This document shows positions 24,267-35,652 of a DNA stretch of 64,000 nucleotides, piece after piece (the first letter of the stretch is position 1; every line of letters begins with the position of its first letter). The notes below the pieces were generated by a model that was not told the DNA's origin, made no database searches, and saw only the letters and a list, made by a program, of their open reading frames with translations. Origin of the DNA: Celoporthe dispersa (lineage: Eukaryota > Ascomycota > Sordariomycetes > Diaporthales > Cryphonectriaceae); the NCBI GenBank assembly GCA_016584495.1, contig WAID01000009.1, positions 2,418,001 to 2,482,000 on the forward strand, written 5' to 3'. The translations under genes and the position numbers were made by a program.

Positions 24267-24780
24267 AGGGGGGAGAAGGGGGTCATTTTCGCATGGGGTA
24301 AAAAGGAAAGCCCGTGTTTAGATGCCAGGATCGAGTTCACGGAGTTGTTAAAACGTAGCTCAATCAATTTCTCCTTTGTGAACTGTACCAACATCTCAAT
24401 ACGTAATCCACATCCGTCCTCTCTCTTTCTTCTCTTTTTGGGTCCATTTTGTGTCGGCATTCGACAGCAAGAAGTCCAGCAAACGATAATTGTTGCGGCT
24501 CTTCGAGATGCGCCATGGTCACTTTTGTGCCCCCCCCCCTCTCTCCAACCCGAAAAAAAAAAAAAGACTCCTCATACAGCAAAAGCCGTCGAATGTCAAT
24601 ATTACAATCATAACCTCCCTCAAGCCTCCTCTCTCTCTCTCTCTCACACACACACCTACCTCCCCGCGAAAGACCATACTTATCTATCCATAATCAAGGC
24701 TTTCTCTTCTTGAGATGAGGGACAAGATAGAGGGACTGACACTCATGATCAGAAATGTCACTAGGATCTGGATAGACGAG

Positions 24781-24827
24781 AAGGAAAAAAAAAAAAAGAA
24801 AAAAAAAAAAAGGGGGGGGGAGGGGGT
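24781..24827 (+). repeat. Polypurine A/G tract
   Basis: Long A runs followed directly by runs of nine and five G. The tract is almost pure purine and could form triplex or quadruplex DNA; none of this is tested. Length here is unreliable given the homopolymer problems elsewhere in the window. Confidence 0.7.
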
Positions 24828-24961
24828 TCGGGACTCTTGGCAAAATGCGAGCAAGGATATTCTCTAGTCTGTCTGTGACGGTTGATCCTCATTACGTTCC
24901 ATCTCTAGTATTGGTCACAAAAGTGTATGTGTGTGTGTGTGTGTGTGTGGCTGTGTCTCTA

Positions 24962-27813
24962 TCATCTAGTTCTCACCCGGGCCGCCTCTGAGTTGACGAC
25001 ACGTGGTACCACCTCGAATCCAATGTGGCTCTTCTTCTTCTTCCTCCTCGCATCGCCATACTGCTCGTCGAATTTCCGCAGGGCCTTCAGGCTCTGCATG
25101 TCCTCTGAGATGCTGGCGGTGATGTCCTTGGCAGCCTTGTCAAAGTGCCGCCTCGTCAGCACACGCCTCTCCGGGAACGTGTATGGCTCCGGTCCGGTGT
25201 GGTTGTTCTTGGCGGCGAGCTCTTCCTTTGCTGCCTCCATCGCCGCAGCCACCGCCAGGTTCTTGAGGTCGGAGCCGCTGTACAGCTCCGTGTCGGCAGC
25301 CAGCTTGTCCAGCGACACCGAGTCGTCCAGGGCCTCGTCGCGGAGCAGAGACTGTAGGATGGCGAGTCTCGAGTCCTTGAGAGGCAGGTCTACCAGTATC
25401 CTCCTCGGCAGTCGACGGAGGACCGCCTCGTCCATGTCCTGTGGCCTGTTTGTTGACACGAGGATGAAAATCTGCTGCGTGTTGATCGAATTTGTGAGCC
25501 CATCCCATTCCCGCAGGAACTGGTTGATAGTCTCCCTGTATCCCCCCCGGTTTGGCTGTCTTGCCCGTGAGCCGAGGAGGGAATCGGCCTCATCGAGAAA
25601 TACTACCATGGGCGACATCTTCCGGGCGAGGGAGAAGACAGCGCGAACATTCTTCTCGCTCTGTTCCAAGAACTCTCGTCAGCGATCGAGTCCCAAAGAG
25701 GGGGGCGGGAAGGAGAGCATCGTTGAACATCCTGGGGGAGCAAAACTTACGTTTCCAACCCACATATCATTAATCGACGCCGCAGAAATCTCCAACATGT
25801 TTGCTCCGCTCCCCTTGGCGAGGGCTTTAGCCATTAGTGTTTTTCCTGTTCCTGGGGGTCCGTACAGCAGCGCGCCATGTATGCGCTCGCGAGCCAACAC
25901 TCCGTAGGAGAAGGCCCGGGGGTGTTGGAGAGACAGGGTCGTCAACGAAACCAGCGAATCCCGAACGTCAGGCGGCGCAATTACATCATCAAAGGTCGTG
26001 TGCATGTCAGCGGCATTTACAAGCCCTGACAAGAGTTTCTTCTCTTCGTCGTCGAGGTTCATGTTCATAGGATTCTTCCGGCGGCCAGCTGAGGCCTCGG
26101 GAGATACATTGCCTAGCGAGATCAGGGTCTCTAGCGGTGATGGCGATGGCTGGGAGGGCGCGGCGGGCTCTGGAGCCGATGGCGATTGAGCCCCAAGGAT
26201 TGATATACGTGCTTCGTCCACCCGCTTCATATGTCTTAGCGCCTCAGCCAACGTTGAGATGTCAAGAGGTCCGTCCTTGTACCGCTGCACGCCGGTAGCC
26301 TGTGTCGAGAGCCGATATATCCAGTGGTTCGAATGCACGGACCTCGAGAGGCAGGCGATCAGTTCTTTTACGGCGTCATGCGATGCCAGGTCTGAGTCCT
26401 TGGGAGGCAAGACTACACGAATGGGCTCGGCCCTCAGGCACTCCAACATCCAATTGATGTTGAGCAGATTGTCCTGGAGATAATCATCCTGCTCCCAGGA
26501 TCTGAACTCGGGCAGCTCCTCCGCCTTGGGCGAGAACACGATCGGGTAGCAGTCCTGCTCGCTCAGCTCCTTGACCTTGGCGTGCCACCTAGGCGAGGCG
26601 TTCTTGTCGTTCGACGCAGATCCGACGATGATAATCTTAGACCCATCCTGCCACTGACGATCCACGATCGTGCGGAGCTTGCTGATGATAGACGTACCCT
26701 CCGGTGTCATTGTCAGCTCGACATAGTTGTGAATGTGAAGGATGACCCGTTCCGGCTGGCCCAGGTCTACGCCCTTGGTCTTCCTCTTGGCGCTTGCGGA
26801 GCTGACGATCTCCTTGAGGACGTGCGTCAGCTTGAGATCATCCCAGGTGGCACGATCATCAGCTGGCTGTAGAAACTTCATCACGCTCATCCCGCGGAGA
26901 ACCAAGTCGTCTTCGCCTCCCGCTGTCGAGGTCGCGGCGGACGCTGATCGGCCGTTGACCTCGGCTGCAGAGTAGCCCAGCATAGACATGCTGCCGCGGC
27001 CGAAATAGAGTGTCGACCCCAGGTACGGCCCCACGATTCTCGAAAGCTTGGCAGCATCCAGGTGTATGACGTCTGCCTCGAGCTCCGCGCCGATGTTGCC
27101 GACCATCTCGTTCGCGACGCGGCTGCCTTTGTAGTTGTGGACGTAGAGCAATGAGACGGGCCGCCGCTTGGGATCCTTGGTGGCTCGCATGAGGGGGAGC
27201 GGTGGCGCCCAGCTCGGCAGAGATGGTCGAGACGAGCTCCCTGCCCATCGCCCGCTCTGGCGAGTCCGTCGTCCCTCCGCAGGCGCGGGAGGCCCAGATA
27301 CCCCCAAGCTCTTTGACAGCAGAGCCTGGCGGCTGTGTGTACCGCGATAGCCTATCCCAGACCCGCTCGGTTGTGGAGGCTCCCAGGCCCGATATCTGGA
27401 CGTGCTCGTCTAGAAACCATGGCGGGATGTTGACGGGCGGGAGACCACTGCCTGATCCGCCACCGTTGTTGCCTCCTCTCCTCCTGCCGGAGAGGGGGAG
27501 AGAACAGAGGCTGTCTGTTCGTCTCAGAGGTGTTCTCTGCCGTCTCGGCGCTCGCAGAAGGCTGCGCGCATGGCTCGCCCTTCTCTTTTCCCTCCTCGTT
27601 CTCGCTGCCCTCTGGCTTGTCGGGCTTGCTCGACACGGACCGGATCTGACCAAACCGGCAGACAGGCGGGTTCCTTGCACCTAGCGACCTGTGACACTCA
27701 TATCGACGTGGTGTGGCGGTGAGGGCGCTCGCGGGTGCTCGGAACCGCACCTGCGCCTGCGTCTGTGCCCGTAGACATCGCGCTGCAGGTAAGCGGGCCG
27801 CTACAGCATGCAT
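24962..27813 (-). CDS. Mitochondrial-type AAA ATPase of the Msp1/spastin clade
   Basis: Two exons, 27813-25751 and 25660-24962, with a GTAAGT donor and CGCTGACG branch-like site; about 919 residues after correction. The N-terminus (MHAVAARLPAARCLR, later CRFGQIRSVSSKPD) looks like a mitochondrial presequence. A long region I cannot assign to a family follows (for example VSLLYVHNYKGSRVANEM). The AAA module is C-terminal: Walker A GPPGTGKT (about residues 651-658), Walker B VVFLDEADSLL, STNRP sensor region, RRLPRRI arginine-finger region, then SGSDLKNL. This module resembles Msp1/ATAD1 and spastin-type ATPases. Frame changes are needed at 27494-27498 and 27193-27197, both in G5 runs on the + strand. 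The substrate is unknown; a role in mitochondrial protein quality control is only an inference from the clade and the presequence. Confidence 0.8.
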
Positions 27814-28464
27814 TGGACGTCGGGAAGGGAGACGAGGACCCTAGTGACCATCTCGAGTCGTCGGACGAGGCACCTGGTCGTTTGCGGGGTTGGGGGGTTT
27901 CCGGAGCAAAGAAGCGGTGCCTTTGTTGAGAGGGTGAAAGCTTGTGGCAAGTCGCAAAGGCGAGTCGTTACTTTTTCAGGGCCACCGCCCTCAGACGGAT
28001 CGGACAGATTAGTGGGGGACCCCTGCTCTACCTTACTACGCAGTGAGTGTGTATGTGTGTGTACAGACCAGGAACAACCGTGGCCAACCGGACGAACCGC
28101 TCCCCCCCCCCCAAAAAAAAACAAAAACAAATACAACCACCACCACCATGACTACATACAAAATCATCCGAATAAAGCACACACGAGATAAAATTGAGAG
28201 CACTTTCAACTTGGAAAATGAACCATCATTATTTTTTGGGTCTTTGGTAGGGGCTTGTTTTTTTTTCTTCTTTTCTTTGTTTCTAGGCTATTTTGATTGC
28301 TCTCTTTTTGAGATCTATCTCATTATCATGCCTGCAGGTTTTTGGTTTTTGGTGGTTTTCTGGTTTTCTTTTTTAATGTCCTCAATTATCCCCAATGTCG
28401 CCGTGAGACCTGCCGCCATGTAACTCCCGAGATCTCAGAGGGCACTTGTGAAAAAGAGATGCAC
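27814..28464. promoter_or_regulatory. Upstream region of the AAA ATPase and 3' side of TFB1
   Basis: No gene seen. Both flanking genes are on the minus strand. A C10/A9 junction lies near 28103-28121 and T-rich blocks at 28258-28280, closer to the TFB1 end. Confidence 0.5.
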
Positions 28465-30466
28465 CTAGTCATTTTCCGTCGACATGGTGATGCCCTCTTT
28501 TTCTAGTGCAGCTCGGTACAGGCTCTGCGCTTTCTCCAGAGCTACCAGAGAAGGACCCAGCAGCGTCAGGACAGCCTCGCGCCCGCCGCCGACCTCCCTG
28601 AGCTGGCCTCGTTGCCCCGTCGCCTTATGAAGGGCCACGATGTTAGCCTTTTGCTCCTCCATCAGCGCCTTGCGGGCCTGCTCCGCCTCGTCTCCTATGG
28701 CCTGGATGCGCACCACGGATCTCTTGAGTGACTCCACGTGATACCCCAGCTCCTGTGCCCTGTCCGGGTCGCCCGAGAGGAAGGCATCCCAGAAGTGCTT
28801 GAGGAACTCCGTCGTGGTGCCGCTGGTGAGTTTAGCCTTCTCGGCCAGATCCTTCGGGACGCCCATGGTGTTGTCTCGTCGGAGCTGTGACCATACAGCT
28901 CCGCACGGCTCTGGCCCAGCCCGTCAATGATCTGTCTCTCTGCCGCCTTCCTCGCCGCCCGCGACCCGACGTGTTGTGTCTTCTTGCGGGCATCTTCGTC
29001 GCCGTCGCTACCGTCGTCGATCCCGAGGCTAGAGTGGAGGCTGACGCCACCGCCCTTGTCGAGGCGGAGGGTCTCAAGGTCAGAGTTGATCCCCTTCAGG
29101 ACCTCGGAGGGCACCTGCTTCTCATAGGCCCGGTCCGGCGTGGAGGACGCGGTGTTCTGGTCCAGGAAGAACTGGCTCTGCTCCTTGATGTTGAGCATGA
29201 TCCTGTTCTCCTCCGCGCCGCCTCCCAGGTCGCGCAGGGTCAGCTCCCTCCACGTTGCATCGTCCATGCCCTGTGCCGCCTCTGGGTCCCCGTCCGTAGG
29301 CGCGACATTAGACAGGAGCCTCTCGCTGGTGGCGTTCAGCACCTGTATTATGGGCACGTTCTTCCTCGGCCGCATCTCGACGTCCTTGCGGTTGCCGCTC
29401 TTGACGCCTCCCTGGTTCTCCTCGTTCCCCTCGACGTCGATAATGTGGGGGACATGCTGGGCGCCGATCCTGCTGGCGTAGGAGACCTGGTCCTCGGCGG
29501 CGTCGTACTTGTCAAAGATGGGATCACGCCTGTCCGTGTCTGCCACCCGCTCGCCCTTGAGCTGCTTGCACAGCCTGGACAGGAAGAAGCGCGACCAGAA
29601 CTCGGTCTCGTTGAGCGGCTTCGGGACGTTCTCGTCGTAGGCCCTCTTCACCACCGGGTGCTGGTTGAAGATCTGCAGGACCTGGGTCTTGTCTATCGCC
29701 AGCTGGAAGGATTCCTGGCCCGTCTCGGCATCCTGCGTGGCCCTCGTCTTCATGGTCGGGAGCACGTTGTAGGCACCGCGCTGCTGGTTGCTCTCGATGG
29801 CGTGCGCGCGGAGGAGGTTGGTGCGGGTCGACCAGAACTGCCTGTTGAACAGGGCCCTGCCTATGGTGTCAGGCTTGTTCGCCAGAGCATCCCGGTATGT
29901 CTGGTGCAGGTCTGCGTTCTGCCTAAGAAGGGAGCCCTGCAGCTCAATGTCCATCACGAGGTGGTTGTCGTCGAAGAGGCGGGCGGCGGCAGCAGCAGCC
30001 GCCCTGGAACCCGCACCAGGGTTCGGCGGGCCATTCGTAGGAGCCGTCGGCTCATCCGCCGGCCTGGGTACCGAGGGGTCACCGGCCCGTGAGTCGGCGA
30101 GCAGCCTCGAGAGCAGGTCCTTGACGGCATTGGCCTCGGCGCGGGCGGTCTCTGCAGAGTTAAAATGGAAGAGGTAGGTGGTCGGGTCACCGCCCTCGGT
30201 GGGTGGCCGCTCAAAGATCTTGAGCATCACCTTGGGGTTGGTGTCTGGAGTCTGTTGCAGGTCTAGATCACCCGGGTCAGCCGGCGCCGTTGACGAGAGC
30301 CCGCGGCATGTAGGGAGAACTCACTCGTGATGTTTGCGACGGCCAGAGAGACGGTGGGCTGGCCAGCGCCAGGCAGAGGGGTCCAGGTGACCGAGACCTG
30401 GTCACTTGAGATGGCGATGATGCCGTCCTTCTTCTTGAAGGCAGCTCTTCCACTGGGCAGGGCCAT
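28465..30466 (-). CDS. TFB1: TFIIH core subunit Tfb1 (p62)
   Basis: Structural subunit of the general transcription and nucleotide-excision-repair factor TFIIH in the nucleus. Two exons, 30466-30325 and 30262-28465, about 646 residues after correction, close to yeast Tfb1. The N-terminal PH-like domain reads MALPSGRAAFKKKDGIIAI ... VSVTWTPLPG ... VMLKIFERP ... YLFHFNSAETARAEANAVK. BSD-type helices follow: FNRQFWSTRTNLLRAH, and ETEFWSRFFLSRLCKQL. The C-terminal helical part includes FLKHFWDAFLSG. The intron (30324-30263) uses GTGAGT with a CGGCTGAC branch. The frame breaks at about 28866-28873, between SDETT and MGVPKDLAEKAK; this site is ACAACACC rather than a homopolymer. TFIIH core subunits are essential, so I read this as an assembly error. 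The gene diverges from KGD1. Confidence 0.92.
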
Positions 30467-30923
30467 GTTGACGGTGTGAATGCAGGCCCAAGCGCCGCTC
30501 TTCAGGGCTGTCACCTCTGGTTCGGCGTCCTTGACGTGGTACAGCCTGGTGGTGTCATTCCGCGCGAGAAAGGGCTACCAGGTAGAGGAGAGAAGAAGGA
30601 GAAGAAGAAGAAAGAATAAGAAAATGCAGGACGAGGAGGGAGAAAGAGCGTGAGAGAGGGCTACGGTCCTGTCAGTCCTCTTTTCTTTTTTTCTCTCTTT
30701 CTTCTTCTTATTTTTCTTATTGGGCCTCAACAGGTAGACTAGAGCAGGTATACCTAGGTTCTGGGTCTGAACGCCCTCGTGATGAGTTCCGAGGACTTGC
30801 TGAAGGTCCCACCATCCGATGACACAGCTGTTGTTGTTGTTGTTGTTGGAGCTTGGGCTCTCATCTCGCCAGGTCCAGGCAGCTGCGATGTTGAGTGCAT
30901 AGTAAGTTAATGGTTAGCACAAA

Positions 30924-30935
30924 AGGGTTAGGGTT
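30924..30935 (+). promoter_or_regulatory. Telobox-like doublet AGGGTTAGGGTT
   Basis: Identical to the 12-mer at 12512-12523 and likewise inside a divergent promoter, 458 bases upstream of the TFB1 start. It sits three bases from the left arm of an inverted repeat. Confidence 0.45.
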
Positions 30936-30938
30936 GCA

Positions 30939-30971
30939 CATACAGTATGTAACTGTCATACGTACTGTATG
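30939..30971. repeat. Inverted repeat CATACAGTA / TACTGTATG
   Basis: Perfect 9-bp arms (30939-30947 and 30963-30971) separated by 15 bases. The right arm overlaps TACGTACTGTA, an 11-mer also present at 3531-3541. It is a candidate binding site for a dimeric factor. Confidence 0.6.
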
Positions 30972-31796
30972 GGCAGGTGCATGTTCCCTGTCCTAAAACC
31001 AGAGCTTTTTGTCTGCTCACCACGCTCTGAAGTTCACCCTCTGGAACTTCGCGCCTCGCCTCTTCGGCTCTGGAAAAGGGTCAGCTGGTGGGCCAGGCCG
31101 GAGTCAGCCTCTGCCCGTGCGGGCTGGACTTTCATCGCCTGACCCAAGAAGACAGGCAGTGAGTGGGTGTGTGTCACACCGAGTCTTCAGCGACGGCGAC
31201 GGCGTCAGAAAAAGACCCGTGGGCGCTGCGGATATGAGGAGCCCAGAGTGACCTGTAACGCCAAATGTGTGGACATGCTTGCATGCTTGCTGGCCTACAG
31301 CACATCGGTCTCTGGTCCAGACTGACTGGGCCACACCGTAGCCAACCTTGCTGAGGTTCTGCATCGGCGTATTTTTAGAATGTGATCTGAAATCCAGATC
31401 CTGCGGCTGGGACTTGCAGAGCTGGCCCCTTGGGCTCGACTGCGGATGCGCTGTGTGGGTGTTTTGGCGGTAATGCTTCGGCTAAGTGAATTTTTGCGTC
31501 ATATTGCTGCACCAAGCATCTGCACGGCAACCCTCTCGTCAAATCGTCAGCCTCGAACATCCCTCCAAGCAGGAGGCTAAGAGCCACTTTTCCCTCTTCA
31601 GACACTGACCTGTCTGGCCCTTTTTTTCTGGTCTGGGTGGTTTTGGTGGTTTTTTTTTTGCCTCTTCCTCGCGCCCTCAAACCATCATCAAAGGCTCGAC
31701 CCGGCCCCGGATGTCTTGCCCATCTGCTGCCGAGCTGTCAATTCTTCAAGGCGGGTCATAATCGAGGCCGCATTTTGTATCCACTTCTTCTCCTAC

Positions 31797-31815
31797 ACAC
31801 ACACACACACACACA
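31797..31815 (+). repeat. (CA)n microsatellite in the KGD1 leader
   Basis: About ten CA units, 90 bases before the KGD1 start codon. Confidence 0.8.
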
Positions 31816-31903
31816 ACACGCTCACAGGCCAGCTCCCTCCCCCCCTTTGGCTGCTGGCAACGTCCTCTCCTCCCTCTCCCTTCAACACCATCTCCCGCCC
31901 ACC

Positions 31904-34900
31904 ATGCAGCGACTCTGTCGGGCGAGCAGCCGTGCGCTGCGTTCGACACGCTCGCCATGCGCCTCAGGGCCCTCCTACCTGTCTGCCGCGCGCCGTCCTC
32001 TCGCCCTGTCCTCGCAGCGTCGATACAAGAGCGCGCTCTACAACGCCCCCGACCCCAACGACAACTTCCTCCAGGGCGAGAATGCCAACTACATCGACGA
32101 GATGTACATCCAGTACAAGCAGGATCCCAAGAGCGTGCACGTGTCGTGGCAGGTCTACTTCAAGAACATGGAGAGCGGCAACATGCCCATCTCGCAGGCT
32201 TTTCAGCCGCCTCCCAACCTCGTCCCGGCCTCGTCCGCCGTCGTGACCGGCCTGGCCGCGGGCGCGGGTGTGGGCATCGGTGAGGGCTCCGAGGTAGACA
32301 ACCACCTCAAGGTCCAGCTGCTGGTCCGCGCATACCAGGCACGGGGTCACCTCAAGGCCAAGATCGACCCCCTGGGCATCCGCCAGGAGTCCAAGGGCTT
32401 TGGGAACATCAAGCCCAAGGAGCTCAGCCTCGACTACTACCAGTTCACCGAGAAGGACCTCGATACCGAGTACACCCTGGGGCCCGGCATCCTGCCCCGC
32501 TTCAGGAAGGAGGGCAGGGAGAAGATGACCCTGCGCGAGATCGTCGACGCCTGCGAGAAGATCTACTGCGGCTCGTACGGTGTCGAGTTCATCCACATCC
32601 CCGACAGGGAGAAGTGCGACTGGCTGAGGGAGCGCATCGAGGTGCCCCAGCCCTTCAAGTACTCCCACGACGAGAAGAGGCGCATCCTCGACCGCCTCAT
32701 CTGGAGCTCCAGCTTCGAGTCCTTCCTGGCGACCAAGTACCCCAACGACAAGCGCTTCGGCCTCGAGGGCTGCGAGACCCTCGTCCCCGGCATGAAGGCC
32801 CTCATCGACCGCAGTGTGGACTACGGCGTCAAGGACATCGTTATCGGCATGCCCCACCGCGGCCGCCTGAACGTCCTCAGCAACGTCGTGCGCAAGCCCA
32901 ACGAGTCCATCTTCAGCGAGTTCGCCGGTACCTCCGCCGCCGAGGACGAGGGCTCCGGCGACGTCAAGTACCACCTGGGCATGAACTTCGAGAGGCCCAC
33001 CCCGTCCGGGAAGCGCGTGCAGCTGTCCCTGGTCGCCAACCCCTCCCATCTCGAGGCCGAGGACCCTGTCGTCCTGGGCAAGGCCCGGGCCATCCAGCAC
33101 TACAACAACGACGAGACCACCCACCGCACTGCCATGGGCGTCCTCCTCCACGGTGACGCCGCCCTGGCCGCCCAGGGTATCGTCTACGAGTGTCTCGGCT
33201 TCCACTCCCTGCCTGCCTACTCCACGGGCGGCACCGTCCACATCGTCGTGAACAACCAGATCGGCTTCACCACAGATCCCCGCTTCGCCCGCTCCACCCC
33301 GTACTGTACCGACATCGCCAAGGCCATCGACGCCCCCGTCTTCCACGTCAACGCCGACGACGTCGAGGCCGTGAACTTTGTCTCCCAGCTGGCGGCCGAC
33401 TGGAGGGCCGAGTTTCAGCAGGACGTCGTCATCGATCTTGTCTGCTACCGCAAGCACGGCCACAACGAGACCGACCAGCCCTCCTTCACCCAGCCCCTCA
33501 TGTACAAGCGCATCCAGTCGCACGAGCCCCAGATCGACATCTACGTCGAGCAGCTGCAGAAGGACGGCACGTTCACCAAGGAGGACATCGAGGAGCACAA
33601 GAAGTGGGTCTGGGGCATGCTGGAGGAGAGCTTCTCCAAGTCCAGGGACTACCAGCCGACGTCCAAGGAGTGGACCACGTCCGCGTGGAACGGCTTCAAG
33701 TCCCCCAAGGAGCTGGCCACCGAGGTCCTGCCCCACAAGCCCACCGGTGTCAAGCGGGATACCCTGGAGCACATCGGTACCGTGATCGGCAGCGCCCCCG
33801 AGGGCTTTGGCGTCCACCGCAACCTGAAGCGTATCCTGTCCAACCGCACCAAGTCCGTCGTCGAGGGCAAGAACATCGACTGGTCGACGGCCGAGGCCCT
33901 GGCGTTCGGCTCTCTGGTCACCGAGGGCCACCACGTCCGCGTGGCCGGTCAGGATGTCGAGCGCGGCACGTTCTCGCAGCGCCACGCCGTGTTCCACGAC
34001 CAGGAGAACGAGGGCACATACACGCCGCTGCAGCACATCAGCAAGGACCAGGGCAAGTTCGTCATCTCCAACTCCTCCCTGAGCGAGTTCGGCGCGCTCG
34101 GTTTCGAGTACGGGTACTCCCTCACCTCGCCCAACGCCCTGGTCATGTGGGGAGGCCCAGTTTGGCGACTTCGCCAACAACGCACAGTGCATCATCGACC
34201 AGTTCATCGCCTCCGGCGAGGTCAAGTGGATGCAGAGGACAGGCCTCGTCATGTCACTCCCCCACGGCTATGACGGACAGGGCCCAGAGCACTCGTCCGG
34301 CCGCCTCGAGCGCTACCTGCAGCTCTGCAACGAGGACCCCCGGGTCTTCCCGTCCGAGGACAAGCTGCACCGCCAGCACCAGGACTGCAACATGCAGATC
34401 GCGTACATGACGACCCCGGCCAACCTGTTCCACGTCCTCCGGCGCCAGATGAACAGGCAGTTCCGAAAGCGTGAGTCTCCCACCCCCCCCCCCCTCAGCC
34501 GCAGGTGATGAATATAGACACCCCCAGGTAGCTAACACACGAGACAGCCCTCATCATCTTCTTCTCCAAGTCCCTCCTCCGGCACCCCCGCTTGCGCGCT
34601 CCGACATTGAGGAGTTCACCGGCGACTCGCAGTTCCACTGGATCATCGAGGACCCGGCGCACGAGACCGGGGCCATCAAGCCTCGCGAGGAGATCGACCG
34701 CGTGATCATCTGCTCGGGTCAGGTCTACGCGGCGCTGCACAAGTACCGCGCCGACAACAACATCAGCGACGTGGCCATCACGCGCATCGAGCAGCTCAAC
34801 CCCTTCCCGTGGCAGCAGCTCAAGGAGAACCTGGACAGCTACCCCAATGCCAAGACTGTCGTCTGGGCCCAGGAGGAGCCCCTGAACGCCGGCGCGTGGA

Positions 34901-35091
34901 GCTTCACGCAGCCGCGCATCGAGACGCTGCTAAACCAGACCCAACATCACGACCACAAGCACGTCATGTACGCCGGCCGCAACCCCAGCGCGTCTGTGGC
35001 CACCGGCCTGAAGGGGTCTCACGTCAAGGAGGAGCAGGAGCTTCTGGAGATGGCCTTCACTGTGAAACAGGACAAGCTGAAGGGAGAGTAG
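31904..35091 (+). CDS. KGD1: 2-oxoglutarate dehydrogenase E1 component, mitochondrial
   Basis: Thiamine-diphosphate-dependent E1 of the TCA-cycle 2-oxoglutarate dehydrogenase complex in the matrix. Exons 31904-34470 and 34548-35091 give about 1036 residues after correction, the usual length. The start (CCACCATGCAGC) has a good fungal context and gives an Arg/Ser-rich presequence. Family stretches in order: YIDEMYIQYKQDPKSVHVSW, KIYCGSYGVEFIHI, the ThDP/Mg region GDAALAAQG ... NNQIGFTT, and CYRKHGHNETDQPSFTQPLM. The C-terminus is PLIIFFSKSLLRHP ... EEFTGDSQF. Two frame breaks occur: one extra G at 34149-34152 (should give LVMWEAQFGDFANN) and a C-run change at 34585-34589. Both flanks are highly conserved, so these look like assembly errors. 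Confidence 0.96.
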
Positions 35092-35652
35092 TCTGTGTAG
35101 ATCGATGAGGGGTGTGGGAGGGAGGAGTAGCAAGAGGGACGGTCGTACACGTATAAAGCGGCACGTGTTCAGGCGCCAGCATCTCCTTTTGTTTCAAACA
35201 ATCAAATGCTCTAAAATACTGTATATGATGTATCAATACACCTGGGTGGACGAATGCAAAGGCTCTGCAAACCATGGCCCTTTTTCTTTTTTTTCCTTCC
35301 TTAGGGGCCTTTTTTCATGCAGTATTTGGCGGGGTGAGTGCCGCCTTTTTTCTTCTCCTTTTTCTTTTTTTCCTTTTCCCTTTTCCCCCCACCCCCCCGG
35401 AGGGATTTGCAGATGGGCAACTCTAGAGTAGACTTGAGAATAATTTTGTAAGGGATATGTGTTCCAGTTAAAATTGGCACTGATGGGTATATTGAAAAGA
35501 TCACGAGCAGCGTTGCCGCTAACAGTCTACTCCTGTCCTACTTGACACAAGTCTGCCAGACTTGGCTGTGATGGCGTCTTGTTTCGTTGTGAGACGGGTA
35601 TGTATGACTGACTGCCTTTTTTCTTTTTTGTTTTTCTTCTTTTTTTTTTTTT
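35092..35652. other. Convergent 3' region between KGD1 and CIA1
   Basis: No gene seen. T-rich and C-rich runs (35280-35400) and a long T run directly after the CIA1 stop (35640-35653) are consistent with 3' UTR and end-formation sequence. Confidence 0.5.

Larger units (their letters stand above)
24239..24961. other. Convergent 3' region between ATP2 and the AAA ATPase
   Basis: No gene seen. It contains an A9-12/G-run purine tract at 24781-24827 and a (GT)n microsatellite at 24928-24949. Confidence 0.55.
30467..31903. promoter_or_regulatory. Divergent upstream region of TFB1 and KGD1
   Basis: No gene seen. Features are a telomere-like doublet (30924-30935), a 9-bp inverted repeat (30939-30971), a TGT microsatellite near 30831-30847, and a (CA)n run at 31797-31815 in the CT-rich KGD1 leader. 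Confidence 0.6.

Noticed and set aside
31964..34252. 762-codon open frame on the minus strand opposite KGD1
   Set aside because: It mirrors the C-ending codon bias of KGD1 on the other strand and has no recognisable domain; KGD1 is certain.
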